64,000 nucleotides of DNA from Palleniella intestinalis (GCF_013166595.1 NZ_JABKKG010000001.1:186001-250000); one strand, 5' to 3'. Counted from the stretch's first letter, positions 1 through 8,835 are shown. The notes: generated by a model not told the origin, from the letters alone. Made by a program: numbers and translations.

Positions 1-365
1 TCGACAGCGGAAACAACCTTGAGCAACTTGAAAAAATATGCAACAGATACCAGGAACTGGGCTTGGACCCGTCAACCAAGCAAGTTGTATTCTCCAATGC
101 GCTTGACGAAGAGTCCGCCATCAAGCTTCACAAGGCTGTCAACGGTCGTGTGATAGACAGTTATGGTATTGGTACAGCCCTATCTGCTGACGGTGCATTA
201 TGGGATATCAAGCCATCAAACATCGTCATAAAACTTCTTGGCATTAAAATGACAGAGAAGCGCCACTGGAGCAAGACCTGCAAGATGTCTGAAGATAAAG
301 GTAAGGTTACAGGAGACAGTGATATTATACAGATTTTCAATTATCTATTACATCGTGAAGATTAG
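1..365 (+). CDS. pncB: Nicotinate phosphoribosyltransferase, C-terminal part
   Basis: This enzyme makes nicotinate mononucleotide from nicotinate and PRPP in the cytosolic NAD salvage pathway. Only the C-terminal part lies in the window. The reading frame is open from base 3, so the gene starts upstream. Visible family features are the DSGN segment at the very start, the SNALDEESA stretch and the SYGIGTALSAD segment, which match the phosphoribosyl-binding C-terminal half of NAPRTase. The stop at 363-365 lies inside the start region of the next gene (GTG at 355), so the two are probably translationally coupled. Identification rests on recognised family motifs, and the missing N-terminus does not weaken it much. 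Confidence 0.88.
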   Translation, partial: DSGNNLEQLEKICNRYQELGLDPSTKQVVFSNALDEESAIKLHKAVNGRVIDSYGIGTALSADGALWDIKPSNIVIKLLGIKMTEKRHWSKTCKMSEDKGKVTGDSDIIQIFNYLLHRED

Positions 366-939
366 TCACAGATTGTTTTGTTTCCTAATGTCGCTTTTGG
401 TATGTACAGAAGGATTCTCACAAAACGACTTCACCATATCAGAAGTAAAAACAGACACTACCCTTGCAAGCCTTTCTGTTCTGCATGTCGATGAGAACGG
501 AAAGACCTGCAAGGGTGTTATCATCTGCAATAAAAAGATAGCGAAAGACCTTATTGATATTTTCCGGAATCTGTACAAGGCACGCTATCCTATCCATTCT
601 ATACGTCCGGCATCGGAATACGGAAATGATGACGAGCGTTCCATGTCCAACAATAACACATCATGCTATAATCCACGGCGTACAAGGAATGGCGGATTGT
701 CAAAACATGCCCGTGGAATGGCAGTAGACATCAACCCGTTATGGAATCCTTGCATTCACATTTCAGACCGAAATACAGGGCTCATTGAACCAAAGAATGC
801 TAAGAGAACAAGGAAAAGCACACCTAAAGAGCCACGTATCGACAAGAATGACTTATGCTACCGTCTCTTTATCCGGCATGGATTCAAATGGGGAGGTGCA
901 TGGAAATCTCTGAAAGATTACCAGCATTTTGAAAAATAA
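355..939 (+). CDS. Secreted M15-family peptidase (VanY/D-Ala-D-Ala carboxypeptidase-like)
   Basis: Probable zinc peptidase that trims peptidoglycan peptides in the periplasm. The protein is about 194 residues. It has a signal peptide (charged KISHR start, hydrophobic LFCFLMSLLVC core, cleavage likely after GFSQ), then an M15 domain with the zinc motif SKHARGMAVD (S116, H118, D125 by my count) and the C-terminal DYQHFE, whose His191 would be the third ligand. I chose GTG 355 because it gives a complete signal peptide and overlaps the pncB stop by 11 bases. An upstream GTG (319) adds an unneeded leader, and ATG 388 would cut the signal peptide. The exact substrate, D-Ala-D-Ala or L-Ala-D-Glu, cannot be told from the sequence. 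Confidence 0.82.
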   Translation: MKISHRLFCFLMSLLVCTEGFSQNDFTISEVKTDTTLASLSVLHVDENGKTCKGVIICNKKIAKDLIDIFRNLYKARYPIHSIRPASEYGNDDERSMSNNNTSCYNPRRTRNGGLSKHARGMAVDINPLWNPCIHISDRNTGLIEPKNAKRTRKSTPKEPRIDKNDLCYRLFIRHGFKWGGAWKSLKDYQHFEK

Positions 940-1040
940 TGACAAGGAAGTTTGTTTCATGGTTGGCTTTTTTTCAATATGTAAACAAAACGGAACTATT
1001 ACTTTACATAATGACTAATATGTTGGCATTTTGAAAAACT

Positions 1041-1168
1041 CAAACCGTAACAAATGTTAAAACAATATTGGTTTTTCGAAAGGTAATACTTTGTATGGTA
1101 AACGGTAACGCTTTGCAATACCAAAGGTAACACTTTATATTGTAAAGCGTTACCTTTCATAATGTCAT
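1041..1168 (+). repeat. Tetrad repeat element, copy 1
   Basis: Intergenic element with four related 14-bp units at 1079, 1101, 1123 and 1144: AAAGGTAATACTTT, AACGGTAACGCTTT, AAAGGTAACACTTT and AAAGCGTTACCTTT. The last is in reverse orientation, so the order is F-F-F-R. Steps between starts are 22, 22 and 21. A left arm carries AAATGTTAAAAC (1052-1063), which ends 16 bases before unit 1. The right end CATAATGTCAT (1158-1168) directly follows unit 4. It lies between two converging genes. The remaining intergenic bases (940-1040, 1169-1221) show nothing I can name. Function unknown. Confidence 0.85.
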
Positions 1169-1221
1169 CTGTATCTTTAACATTCCTGACATATAAATTT
1201 TATTCTGGCTACGAATGTATC

Positions 1222-2292
1222 TTACTCTATACAGAAACTGTGCTTGTTGTTTCTGAAAACTACATTCATAGTTTTTCCTCTTGCACCTTCGGTGTCCGAT
1301 ATGCAGAGTGCAACATGTCCCATTGTGCGGCGCAGGTTTATTTCCACACAAGGATTGATACCAAAACCGTTACCGCTATTTATACGGACAATCATCATGT
1401 CTATACCGAACGGTCCAATGTAGTAGCCTGAAAGAGCATGTTGCATCCATTGACAAACTTCACAAGCTATATCATCCAACAATTCAGCAGCAATATATGC
1501 TGAAAGTATCTTCCTTTTATCTTCTTCAGGAGCAAGCATATTGCCCGTGTACGCACTGCCAGATGTGCTAAACAGTGACAACCCTTGATACTTAACTGTG
1601 CCATCATCGTCTACGTTGAATTCCATAGCAAAGTCCATTACTTTGTCAAGATATCGCTCCACCATTATATGTCCTTGGCTTTCAATGACTTTTTCCGCCC
1701 ACCGTCTTGTAGCCTGATTCCCATCCATCCATTGCCTGACCCCTCTGCCACTGCTGCTCCATGGAGATTTCAACACAATACTGCCCCAATTTTCCGCAAG
1801 TATTTCTATATTATTTATATTATGTACAGCAATCGCCTCACCACAGAAAATATCTGAAAGATGTACAAGGTGGTCAAGAAGTTTTGCAGAAGTAGCGCGG
1901 TCTGACAATGCTCTTTGATGTTTCAGGACCTCATCAGACGGCATCAGTCCACGAGGAACACCTGCCCTTGCCAACTGATTGACAATCGCAGAATCCCATC
2001 CCCATACATCCACATTGTCGATGTTATTCCGGAAAGTTTTTTTGATGACATCATTTAATGTGCAAAAATGTATCTCTATACATCTTCTTCTCAAGATGCT
2101 TTCCACTGCTTCCTGTTCAGAATGTGCTTCAGAGACATCGGATACAACGACAATATCTCCGTCTTTTGCCCATAATGCCGGAAGCCAGCCAAGACTCCGG
2201 CGGAGCATGATGCCTGCCTTTGGTGAGGTCCAAAAAGGAGAATCAGCAGCAAGTGCGATGTCGTGTTCGGGATTGAAGATGTGTAATGTCAT
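1222..2292 (-). CDS. ATP-grasp-like protein of unknown function
   Basis: Predicted cytosolic protein of 356 residues that I do not recognise as a named enzyme. It has features of an ATP-grasp fold: a glycine-rich lid segment KSPWSSSGRG (residues 175-184) that could bind ATP phosphates, a VERYLDK strand (211-217), Glu224, GPFGIDMMI (293-301) and a C-terminal NPCVEINLRRTMG (313-325), whose Glu317 and Asn319 resemble the magnesium-binding E-x-N of the superfamily. The N-terminus reads MTLHIFNPEHD. I chose ATG 2292 over a TTG 15 bases upstream. The gene stands alone on the minus strand, with a -7 type promoter box at 2344-2351. Substrate unknown; the fold assignment is an inference from motifs. 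Confidence 0.7.
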   Translation of the reverse strand: MTLHIFNPEHDIALAADSPFWTSPKAGIMLRRSLGWLPALWAKDGDIVVVSDVSEAHSEQEAVESILRRRCIEIHFCTLNDVIKKTFRNNIDNVDVWGWDSAIVNQLARAGVPRGLMPSDEVLKHQRALSDRATSAKLLDHLVHLSDIFCGEAIAVHNINNIEILAENWGSIVLKSPWSSSGRGVRQWMDGNQATRRWAEKVIESQGHIMVERYLDKVMDFAMEFNVDDDGTVKYQGLSLFSTSGSAYTGNMLAPEEDKRKILSAYIAAELLDDIACEVCQWMQHALSGYYIGPFGIDMMIVRINSGNGFGINPCVEINLRRTMGHVALCISDTEGARGKTMNVVFRNNKHSFCIE

Positions 2293-2343
2293 GATGTCTT
2301 TAATCAATAGGTTTATCTCTTTATGGAAAACTTCAAAATCAAT

Positions 2344-2351
2344 GCAAAGGT
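2344..2351 (-). promoter_or_regulatory. -7 promoter box for the ATP-grasp-like gene
   Basis: On the minus strand this reads TACCTTTG, a match to the Bacteroidetes -7 consensus TAnnTTTG, about 50 bases before the start at 2292. No clear TTTG is seen at the -33 distance. Confidence 0.45.
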
Positions 2352-2478
2352 AATGATAATTTCAAGAAAAGCGAAAAGTTGATATAAATTAAGTGATAAA
2401 AAATGCTTAAATTGTTAAAATGATTAAAATCAAGTGCTTGGTAAAGCACCATAAAACACCTTTTCCAAAATAATTTAT

Positions 2479-2486
2479 TATCTTTG
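2479..2486 (+). promoter_or_regulatory. -7 promoter box for nifJ
   Basis: TATCTTTG fits TAnnTTTG and would place transcription start near 2490, giving a leader of about 75 bases before nifJ. The -33 position has no TTTG. It is the best candidate in the 270-base gap, which otherwise is AT-rich and holds nothing else I can name. Confidence 0.45.
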
Positions 2487-2564
2487 CATTGTAAAGAAAT
2501 CCAGCAAGTGAGAAAGCACAGATAATACATACATAACATAGTATATTTTTTTATTTACAAAAAC

Positions 2565-5500
2565 ATGGCAAAAGAAAAGAAATTCATTACTTGTGATGGT
2601 AATGAGGCTGCTGCACACGTGAGCTATATGTTCAGTGAAGTTGCCGCAATTTATCCTATCACACCGTCATCTCCTATGGCGGAGCACACAGACGACTGGG
2701 CTGCCCGTGGTCGCAAGAACCTTTGGGGACAGACAGTAAGTGTACAGGAAATGCAGTCTGAGGGCGGTGCTGCCGGTGCTGTCCACGGTTCTTTGCAGGC
2801 TGGTGCACTGACAACAACATTCACTGCTTCACAGGGTCTGTTGCTGATGATTCCTAACATGTATAAGATTGCAGGTGAGCTACTTCCTTGCGTGTTTGAT
2901 GTTTCTGCACGTACACTTGCATCTCACTCACTCTGTATCTTCGGTGACCATCAGGACGTGTACGCTTGCCGTCAGACAGGCTTCGCAATGTTCTGCTCAG
3001 GTTCTGTACAGGAGGTTATGGACCTTACAGCCGTTCCTCACCTTGCAACACTGAAGACCCACGTTCCTTTCTTGAACTTCTTTGATGGTTTCCGTACATC
3101 TCACGAGTACCATAAGATAGAGGTGATGGATATGGAAGACTTGCGCCCACTCGTTGACGAGGCAGACATCAAGAATTTCCGTGACCGTGCTCTTACTCCT
3201 GAGCGTCCTGTGACACGTGGTACAGCTGAGAATCCTGAGACATTCTTCACACACCGTGAGGCTTGCAACAAGTATTATGATGCAATCCCTGACGTAGTTG
3301 AGCACTACCTTGGCGAAATCTCTAAGATTACAGGCCGTGAGTATCATAACTTCAACTACTATGGTGCTGCTGATGCAGAGAACATCATCATCCTTATGGG
3401 TTCTGCAACAGAGGCTGCACGTGAGGCTATCGACCATCTCGTAAGCGAAGGCAAGAAGGTGGGTATGGTTGCTGTACACCTCTATCGTCCATTCTCTGTT
3501 GAGTACTTGATGAAGGCTGTACCTAAGACAGTGAAGAAGATTGCTGTCCTTGACCGTACAAAGGAGCCTGGAGCAGAGGGCGAGCCACTTTACCTTGACG
3601 TTAAATCTGCATTCTATGACGCAGAGAACCGCCCTGTAATCGTTGGTGGACGCTATGGTCTCGGTTCTTCCGACATCACTCCTGCTAAGATTATCTCTGT
3701 ATTCAACAACCTTGAACTTCCTGAGCCAAAAAACCACTTCACAGTCGGTATCGTTGATGATGTGACATTCGCATCTCTCCCACTCGTTGAGGAGATGGCA
3801 CTCGGTGGAAAGTCTATCTACGAGGCTAAGTTCTTCGGTCTTGGTGCTGACGGTACAGTCGGTGCAAACAAGAACTCTGTGAAGATTATCGGTGACAACA
3901 CTGACAAGCACTGCCAGGCTTACTTCTCTTATGACTCTAAGAAGTCAGGTGGTTTCACATGCTCACACCTCCGTTTCGGTGACGAGCCAATCCGCTCAAC
4001 ATATCAGATTACAACACCTAACTTCGTGGCTTGCCACGTTCAGGCTTATCTGAACATGTATGATGTTACACGTGGTATCCGTGAGAACGGCTCATTCCTC
4101 CTTAACACAATCTTCGAGGGTGAGGAGCTTGTTAACTTCATCCCTAACAAGGTTAAGCGTGTCTTCGCTCAGAAGAACATCACTGTTTACTACATCAACG
4201 CAACAAAGATTGCACAGGAGATTGGTCTTGGCAACCGCACAAACACTATCCTCCAGTCTGCATTCTTCCGTATTACAGAGGTGATTCCAGTTGACCTCGC
4301 TGTAGAGCAGATGAAGAAGTTCATCGTTAAGTCTTATGGCAAGAAGGGTGAGGATATCGTAAAGAAGAACTACGCTGCTGTTGACCGTGGTGGTGAGTAC
4401 AAGAAGCTTGATGTTGACCCGGCTTGGGCTAACCTCGCTGACGATGCTGTTGTTGAGGACAATGCTCCTGCATTCGTTAAGGAACTTGTACGTCCTATCA
4501 ACGCTCAGATGGGTGAAGACCTCAAGGTTTCTGACTTTGTTAAGTTCGATACTGTTGACGGTACTTGGTACAATGGTGCTGCTCGTTGGGAGAAGCGTGG
4601 TGTATCAGCATTCGTTCCTGTATGGAATGTTGACAACTGTATCCAGTGTAACAAGTGTTCTTTCGTATGTCCTCACGCTGCTATCCGTCCATTCGCTCTT
4701 ACAGATGAAGAGAAGAAGGGTATCGATGCTCCTATGCAGGAAATCAAGGCTCCGGCAGCTCTGAAGGGTATGCATTTCATCATCGAACCATCTGTTCTTG
4801 ACTGTCTCGGATGTGGCAACTGTGCCGATGTATGTCCTGGCAAGAAGAACAAGGAGACCGGTGAGGTTGAGAAGGCACTCAAGATGGTTCCTTTCAACCC
4901 AGATGCAGAGGATATGAAGAAGCTGGCTAATGATTGGAACTATCTCGTTGACAATGTGGTTTCAAAGCAGAACCTCATTGACATCAAGGCTAATCCAAAG
5001 AACTCTCAGTTCGCTACCCCACTCTTTGAGTTCTCTGGCGCATGCTCCGGCTGTGGTGAGACTCCATACGTTAAGCTTATTTCACAGCTCTTCGGTGACC
5101 GTGAGATTATCGCTAACGCTACAGGCTGTTCTTCAATCTACTCAGCTTCTATTCCTTCAACACCATACACAACAAACGAGAAGGGACAGGGTCCTGCATT
5201 CGACAACTCTCTGTTCGAGGACTTCTGTGAGTTTGGTCTCGGTATGGTAATTGGTAACAAGAAGATGAAGGAGCGCGTGACAATCCTCCTCAAGAAGGTT
5301 GTTGACGAGAAGATGGGTTCTGCTGAATATCAGGCTGCTGCTGCAGAATGGATTGAGAAGCAGAATGATGCAGACGAGACAAAGCGTCTTGCAGAAATCC
5401 TCAAGCCGGAAATCGCGAAAGGCGCAGAGGCTGGATGCCCTGTATGCGCAGAGCTTAAGACTCTTGACCACTATCTCGTGAAGCGTTCACAGTGGATTAT

Positions 5501-6152
5501 CGGTGGTGACGGTGCTTCTTACGATATCGGTTACGGTGGTCTTGACCACGTACTTGCTTCCGGTGAGGACCTTAATATCTTCGTTATCGATACTGAGGTT
5601 TACTCTAACACTGGTGGTCAGGCTTCAAAGGCAACTCCACTCGGTGCTATCGCACAGTTCGCAGCTCAGGGCAAGCGTATCCGCAAGAAGGATCTTGGCA
5701 TGATTGCCACAACTTACGGTTACATCTACGCTGCTCAGGTTGCAATGGGTGCTGACAATGCTCAGTGTCTCAAGGCATTCCGCGAGGCAGAGGCTTACAA
5801 CGGTCCATCTATCGTCATCGCTTATGCACCATGTATCAACCACGGTCTGAAGATTAAGGGTGGCATGGGACGCTCACAGGCAGAGGAAGCACGTGCGGTA
5901 GCTTGCGGTTACTGGCATCTCTGGCGTTACAACCCAGAACTTGCAGAGCAGGGCAAGAACCCATTCACTCTTGACTCTAAGGAGCCAAACTGGGATCTCT
6001 TCCAGGACTTCCTCGATGGTGAGGTACGTTACCTCTCTGTAAAGAAGGCTTATCCACAGGAGGCTGATGAACTCTTCGCAGAGGCTAAGCGTATGGCACA
6101 GCTGCGCTACAAGACTTATGTACGCAAGGCTGCTGAGAATTGGGAGGACTAA
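2565..6152 (+). CDS. nifJ: Pyruvate:ferredoxin (flavodoxin) oxidoreductase
   Basis: Oxidises pyruvate to acetyl-CoA and CO2 and passes electrons to ferredoxin. It is the central pyruvate-breaking enzyme of anaerobes and acts in the cytosol. The 1195-residue chain has the full length of single-chain PFOR. In order: N-terminal pyrimidine-binding domain (ITPSSPMAEHTDDWAA near residue 35), the gamma-like domain, two ferredoxin-type clusters (CIQCNKCSFVCP near 691 and CLGCGNCADVCP near 746), a further cluster Cys pair CSGCGE near 827, and the TPP site (GGDGASYDIGYGG near 980, with NTGGQ following). Codon use is strongly biased compared with neighbours, as expected for a very abundant protein. It stands alone with a strong hairpin terminator at 6172-6213. 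Confidence 0.97.
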   Translation: MAKEKKFITCDGNEAAAHVSYMFSEVAAIYPITPSSPMAEHTDDWAARGRKNLWGQTVSVQEMQSEGGAAGAVHGSLQAGALTTTFTASQGLLLMIPNMYKIAGELLPCVFDVSARTLASHSLCIFGDHQDVYACRQTGFAMFCSGSVQEVMDLTAVPHLATLKTHVPFLNFFDGFRTSHEYHKIEVMDMEDLRPLVDEADIKNFRDRALTPERPVTRGTAENPETFFTHREACNKYYDAIPDVVEHYLGEISKITGREYHNFNYYGAADAENIIILMGSATEAAREAIDHLVSEGKKVGMVAVHLYRPFSVEYLMKAVPKTVKKIAVLDRTKEPGAEGEPLYLDVKSAFYDAENRPVIVGGRYGLGSSDITPAKIISVFNNLELPEPKNHFTVGIVDDVTFASLPLVEEMALGGKSIYEAKFFGLGADGTVGANKNSVKIIGDNTDKHCQAYFSYDSKKSGGFTCSHLRFGDEPIRSTYQITTPNFVACHVQAYLNMYDVTRGIRENGSFLLNTIFEGEELVNFIPNKVKRVFAQKNITVYYINATKIAQEIGLGNRTNTILQSAFFRITEVIPVDLAVEQMKKFIVKSYGKKGEDIVKKNYAAVDRGGEYKKLDVDPAWANLADDAVVEDNAPAFVKELVRPINAQMGEDLKVSDFVKFDTVDGTWYNGAARWEKRGVSAFVPVWNVDNCIQCNKCSFVCPHAAIRPFALTDEEKKGIDAPMQEIKAPAALKGMHFIIEPSVLDCLGCGNCADVCPGKKNKETGEVEKALKMVPFNPDAEDMKKLANDWNYLVDNVVSKQNLIDIKANPKNSQFATPLFEFSGACSGCGETPYVKLISQLFGDREIIANATGCSSIYSASIPSTPYTTNEKGQGPAFDNSLFEDFCEFGLGMVIGNKKMKERVTILLKKVVDEKMGSAEYQAAAAEWIEKQNDADETKRLAEILKPEIAKGAEAGCPVCAELKTLDHYLVKRSQWIIGGDGASYDIGYGGLDHVLASGEDLNIFVIDTEVYSNTGGQASKATPLGAIAQFAAQGKRIRKKDLGMIATTYGYIYAAQVAMGADNAQCLKAFREAEAYNGPSIVIAYAPCINHGLKIKGGMGRSQAEEARAVACGYWHLWRYNPELAEQGKNPFTLDSKEPNWDLFQDFLDGEVRYLSVKKAYPQEADELFAEAKRMAQLRYKTYVRKAAENWED

Positions 6153-6171
6153 TTCCTTTAGTACTTACTTG

Positions 6172-6213
6172 ATATAGAAAATGGTGTGCCAATTGGCACA
6201 CCATTTTCTATAT
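6172..6213 (+). terminator. Perfect palindrome terminator after nifJ
   Basis: A 42-base perfect inverted repeat (arms 6172-6190 and 6195-6213, centre AATT) starts 20 bases after the nifJ stop. Its inner arms are GC-rich (GGTGTGCC / GGCACACC), and the distal arm ends in CATTTTCTATAT, giving the U-rich tail. Because it is symmetric it could work on both strands. Confidence 0.85.
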
Positions 6214-6382
6214 GTATAATCTCTTTTCATCTGAATGTCTTTAAAACAGCACTCTATATGTGTTGAGAATTCATAGGATGTAAATCCAACATGATAATCC
6301 TCAATCTATCATAATGACGTTAACAAATCGTAAATTATACAACTTTTTCACCTAATTGCTTACCTTTTTCTAAAATATTATG

Positions 6383-6390
6383 TAATTTTG
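6383..6390 (+). promoter_or_regulatory. -7 promoter box for the small secreted protein
   Basis: TAATTTTG matches TAnnTTTG and lies 45 bases before ATG 6436. A TTG at 6356-6358 is 24 bases away, longer than the usual 19-21. The rest of the 6214-6382 gap shows nothing I can name. Confidence 0.45.
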
Positions 6391-6435
6391 CACTCGATAT
6401 CAATAACAACTTAAAATTACATTTATAATAAAGAG

Positions 6436-6873
6436 ATGAAAAAGATTTTTCTTGCACTTATGACACTCGTAATGAGCATTAGTGCACACGCTTTCGACTT
6501 TGATGGTATCGATCTTAATGGCAATGTTGTAGAGATTACTCGTCAAATCTCAGCAAAAGGTTATGTGTATGATGAAGCAAAAGATTGCCTGAGAGGAACA
6601 TGTCAAGGAACAGAGATTTACCTCACAATCAATTACCAAGATGTAAAGCAGAGGAACAAAATCGGCCAGCTCACTGTTGACATTCCGATGAAGTCCGCTA
6701 ATGCTCTTGCTGATATAGCAATGACTTTCAATGTCATCTATCATCAGGTTTCAAATGCTAATGGAACATATCTGTATAATATAGGAAATGATGGTACAGT
6801 GCTTGCTCTTTCAAAGACAAATAATGGAATAAGACTTACATACAACACTCCATACTATAAGGAATCAAAATAA
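6436..6873 (+). CDS. Small secreted protein of unknown function
   Basis: I do not recognise this 145-residue protein. It begins with a clear signal peptide (MKKIFLALMTLVMSISAHA, cleavage likely after AHA near residue 19). The mature part is short and beta-rich in appearance, with phrases such as GIDLNGNVVEITRQIS and GTEIYLTINYQD. No catalytic motif or lipobox is seen, and there are only two cysteines (both in the DCLRGTC segment), which could form a disulphide. It stands alone, with its own promoter box and hairpin terminator, between nifJ and the converging DUF4293 operon. A periplasmic or secreted role is all that can be inferred. Confidence 0.75.
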   Translation: MKKIFLALMTLVMSISAHAFDFDGIDLNGNVVEITRQISAKGYVYDEAKDCLRGTCQGTEIYLTINYQDVKQRNKIGQLTVDIPMKSANALADIAMTFNVIYHQVSNANGTYLYNIGNDGTVLALSKTNNGIRLTYNTPYYKESK

Positions 6874-6901
6874 TTTTATCAAATCAGTATATGATACAAA
6901 A

Positions 6902-6935
6902 AATAGATGCACATTGCGTGCATCTATTCTTTTTG
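6902..6935 (+). terminator. Hairpin terminator of the small secreted protein gene
   Basis: Stem AATAGATGCAC (6902-6912) pairs with GTGCATCTATT (6918-6928) over a five-base loop and is followed by CTTTTTG. A classical intrinsic terminator on the plus strand, 28 bases after the stop. Confidence 0.85.
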
Positions 6936-6951
6936 TATAGTTCTCCAAATA

Positions 6952-7000
6952 TAAAAAGAACAAGAGACTGCTCGTTTGTTTATTATCGATGCAGTCTCTT
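6952..7000 (-). terminator. Hairpin terminator of the bamD operon
   Basis: Arms AAGAGACTGC (6962-6971) and GCAGTCTCTT (6991-7000) pair over a 19-base loop. Read on the minus strand the hairpin is followed by GTTCTTTTTAT, so it should stop transcription leaving DUF4293. Confidence 0.75.
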
Positions 7001-7025
7001 ATTTTATCTAACTATCTATGAAAAC

Positions 7026-7484
7026 TTATCTGATTCTGTCTATTGAGCGGATAAGTCTTTCATCTTTCTTTATAGCCATGCGTGCAAGCCATTGGAAAAC
7101 AATAGCAACAACCGGCAGGATAGCAACAAGACGAGTCTCAAAAGTATTACCTTCGGTATTGAACATATACATCTCAAAAGCATAAAGTCCAACCCATAGA
7201 AGAAGAAGCATTATTGTTACCAAACAATTGCGACTCTGTTTTTTTCTGTCATTGTAATTGAATATGTTGATTACCGATGTTATGACACTTGCAGCAAGTA
7301 AAGCAAACAGTCCAACAACACTAAAATTTACATTAGCTGTATTCCCATCTATAATGCACATGTTGTACATTTCTGAGGCGCTCCCCATACCAACGAGATT
7401 TATCCTACCTATGGGCAGGCATGCACAGATAACGACCAATACAACCGACAGAAAAAGGTAGACGCTTTGAATGCGCTGAATCAT
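7026..7484 (-). CDS. DUF4293 family membrane protein
   Basis: A 152-residue integral membrane protein of the Bacteroidetes DUF4293 family. It begins MIQRIQSVYLFLSVVLVVICACLPIG, typical of the family. Four hydrophobic segments are visible (about residues 7-25, 55-73, 88-106 and 115-135). The second and third are separated by a short basic loop (NYNDRKKQSRN). No enzymatic motif is seen and its function is unknown. It is the last gene of the bamD-rpoZ-DUF4293 group, starting 2 bases after the rpoZ stop, so it is co-transcribed and probably translationally coupled. Confidence 0.85.
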   Translation of the reverse strand: MIQRIQSVYLFLSVVLVVICACLPIGRINLVGMGSASEMYNMCIIDGNTANVNFSVVGLFALLAASVITSVINIFNYNDRKKQSRNCLVTIMLLLLWVGLYAFEMYMFNTEGNTFETRLVAILPVVAIVFQWLARMAIKKDERLIRSIDRIR

Positions 7485-7486
7485 AA

Positions 7487-7822
7487 TCAGTCCTCCTCTA
7501 CCTTTTCACGAGCAGGGTCACGCCAATAAACCTGTCCTTGCTCAAATTCTTCTGCCGCGAGAAGAGTTGGTTTTGGTAATTTCTCATAATAACGTGAAAT
7601 CTCTATCTGTTCACGATTTTCAAATACCTCTTCAAGAGAATCATTGTAAGAAGAAAACTCAGCAAGTTTCTTGTTCAAGTCCTGCTTGATTTCCGCAGCT
7701 ATCTGATTGGCACGCTTTGCCATGATGGCAACACTTTCATATATATTGCCAGTATCATTACTCAGTTCAACAATGTTACGTGTAACAGTGTTTGTTGGGG
7801 CTTTTGATTTCTTGTAGTCCAT
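7487..7822 (-). CDS. rpoZ: RNA polymerase omega-like subunit (RpoZ/Rpb6 family)
   Basis: Small subunit that helps assemble and stabilise RNA polymerase. The 111-residue protein has the Bacteroidetes form of omega: an N-terminal TNTVTRNIVELSNDTGNIYE segment, the conserved AIMAKRANQI helix (family motif usually (A)xxRAxQI), and the C-terminal ISRYYEKLPKPTLLAAEEF found in this phylum. The length matches other Bacteroidales members. It follows bamD after 43 bases and precedes DUF4293 by 2 bases. This order is widely conserved in the phylum, which supports the call. Confidence 0.88.
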   Translation of the reverse strand: MDYKKSKAPTNTVTRNIVELSNDTGNIYESVAIMAKRANQIAAEIKQDLNKKLAEFSSYNDSLEEVFENREQIEISRYYEKLPKPTLLAAEEFEQGQVYWRDPAREKVEED

Positions 7823-7865
7823 ATTTTTAGTTTTATTTCTACTTAATATCTTTTACCTTAATATA

Positions 7866-8690
7866 TTATTGTACATTTGTATATTTTTTGCAGACTGTAA
7901 TGAATTGTTCTGCAATATCACGGTTTTTTGAATCAGGATATTCATTAATGAAGCCGTAACATTCATCTTCTGCATTCTGATAACGCTCCTGTCTCTTTTC
8001 CTCGACACTATGCTGTGCAAGATAGAATTTGCTTTTCATGATAAGCAGAGAAAAATCCTCACGGATATCCATGTACGGATAATCCTTCAAAGCATTCTCT
8101 GCTGTTATTATGCACGCCTCGTAATTAGAACCTCCAGAAAGGCAGTTACCAAAATAAGTTCCAAGATTATAGTACAACTTAGCATTGTAATATTCTTTCA
8201 TAACAAGCTTATCCTGCAAAGCAATCATTCGCTGTTGCGCTTCCTTACGACGTACAGCCTGAGGGTAAATGTCAAGATAATCCTGATAAGCCTTTATCGC
8301 TGCCAATGTAGGCGTTTGGTCAAGACGAGGTTCCGGCGAACTCTCAGAAAGGCTTTCCGCAGCATAGAAATAAGACATTTCAGCAAACATGCCACGCGGA
8401 TATGATGTAGAATACCGCTTGAATGCTTCATTTGCAAGCTCATAATCCTTGCTTTTGTACAATGACATCGCATACATATACAAAGCCTCTTCCGCATTGT
8501 CAGTGCCTTTCATCGGAGTTACAAGTTCTCCAAGCAAAGCTGAAGCTTGGCTGTATTTTCCAGCAGCAAAGCACTGTTTGGCATACTCGTATTTATATTC
8601 GCTGTCAGAAAGTTTGTAGACAGAGTTGAACTCTTTGGCACATCCTGTCAACAAAGTGGTTGCAAATAACGCTATAAAAATATTTTTCAT
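7866..8690 (-). CDS. bamD: Outer membrane assembly lipoprotein BamD
   Basis: Periplasmic lipoprotein of the BAM complex, which inserts beta-barrel proteins in the outer membrane. The 274-residue protein has a lipoprotein signal (LLTGC, lipidated Cys17) followed by TPR-like repeats: the EYKYEYAKQCFAAGKYSQAS helix pair near residues 32-51, then EEALYMYAMSLYKSKDYELANEAFKRY and further repeats through residue 250. Both length and the repeat spacing fit BamD/YfiO. It heads the operon bamD-rpoZ-DUF4293 and has a full promoter at 8743-8773. Confidence 0.9.
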   Translation of the reverse strand: MKNIFIALFATTLLTGCAKEFNSVYKLSDSEYKYEYAKQCFAAGKYSQASALLGELVTPMKGTDNAEEALYMYAMSLYKSKDYELANEAFKRYSTSYPRGMFAEMSYFYAAESLSESSPEPRLDQTPTLAAIKAYQDYLDIYPQAVRRKEAQQRMIALQDKLVMKEYYNAKLYYNLGTYFGNCLSGGSNYEACIITAENALKDYPYMDIREDFSLLIMKSKFYLAQHSVEEKRQERYQNAEDECYGFINEYPDSKNRDIAEQFITVCKKYTNVQ

Positions 8691-8742
8691 TCCGTATTAC
8701 TTTATTCAGCAACTGTGGCTATATATGCACACATTTAGATTG

Positions 8743-8773
8743 CAAAATTACTCATAATTTCCCAGAATACAAA
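8743..8773 (-). promoter_or_regulatory. Full Bacteroidetes-type promoter of bamD
   Basis: On the minus strand TTTG (8773-8770) is followed after 19 bases by TAATTTTG (8750-8743). Both elements and the spacing fit the sigma-ABfr consensus. Transcription would start near 8739, leaving a leader of about 49 bases. Confidence 0.75.
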
Positions 8774-8835
8774 AGAATACAACATATTTTCCTAAATTAT
8801 TTATCATTTATAACAAATCTTTCGGAAAAAATCTG

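Noticed and set aside
1079..1157. CRISPR array
   Set aside because: The repeated unit is only 14 bases, linkers are 7-8 bases and similar in length, and units occur in both orientations. CRISPR repeats are direct and spacers are longer and varied. No cas gene is near.
1162..1431. Small plus-strand open frame starting in the repeat element
   Set aside because: It overlaps the opposite-strand ATP-grasp-like gene, has no Shine-Dalgarno or promoter and no family likeness.
2997..3911. Long open frame on the minus strand inside nifJ (304 codons)
   Set aside because: It is a shadow of the highly biased nifJ codons. It has no recognisable motif, is Cys-rich without order and has no start signal.
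7851..7862. Possible single tetrad unit in the rpoZ-bamD gap (TTTTACCTTAAT)
   Set aside because: Only a partial match to one unit and no second unit 21-22 bases away.
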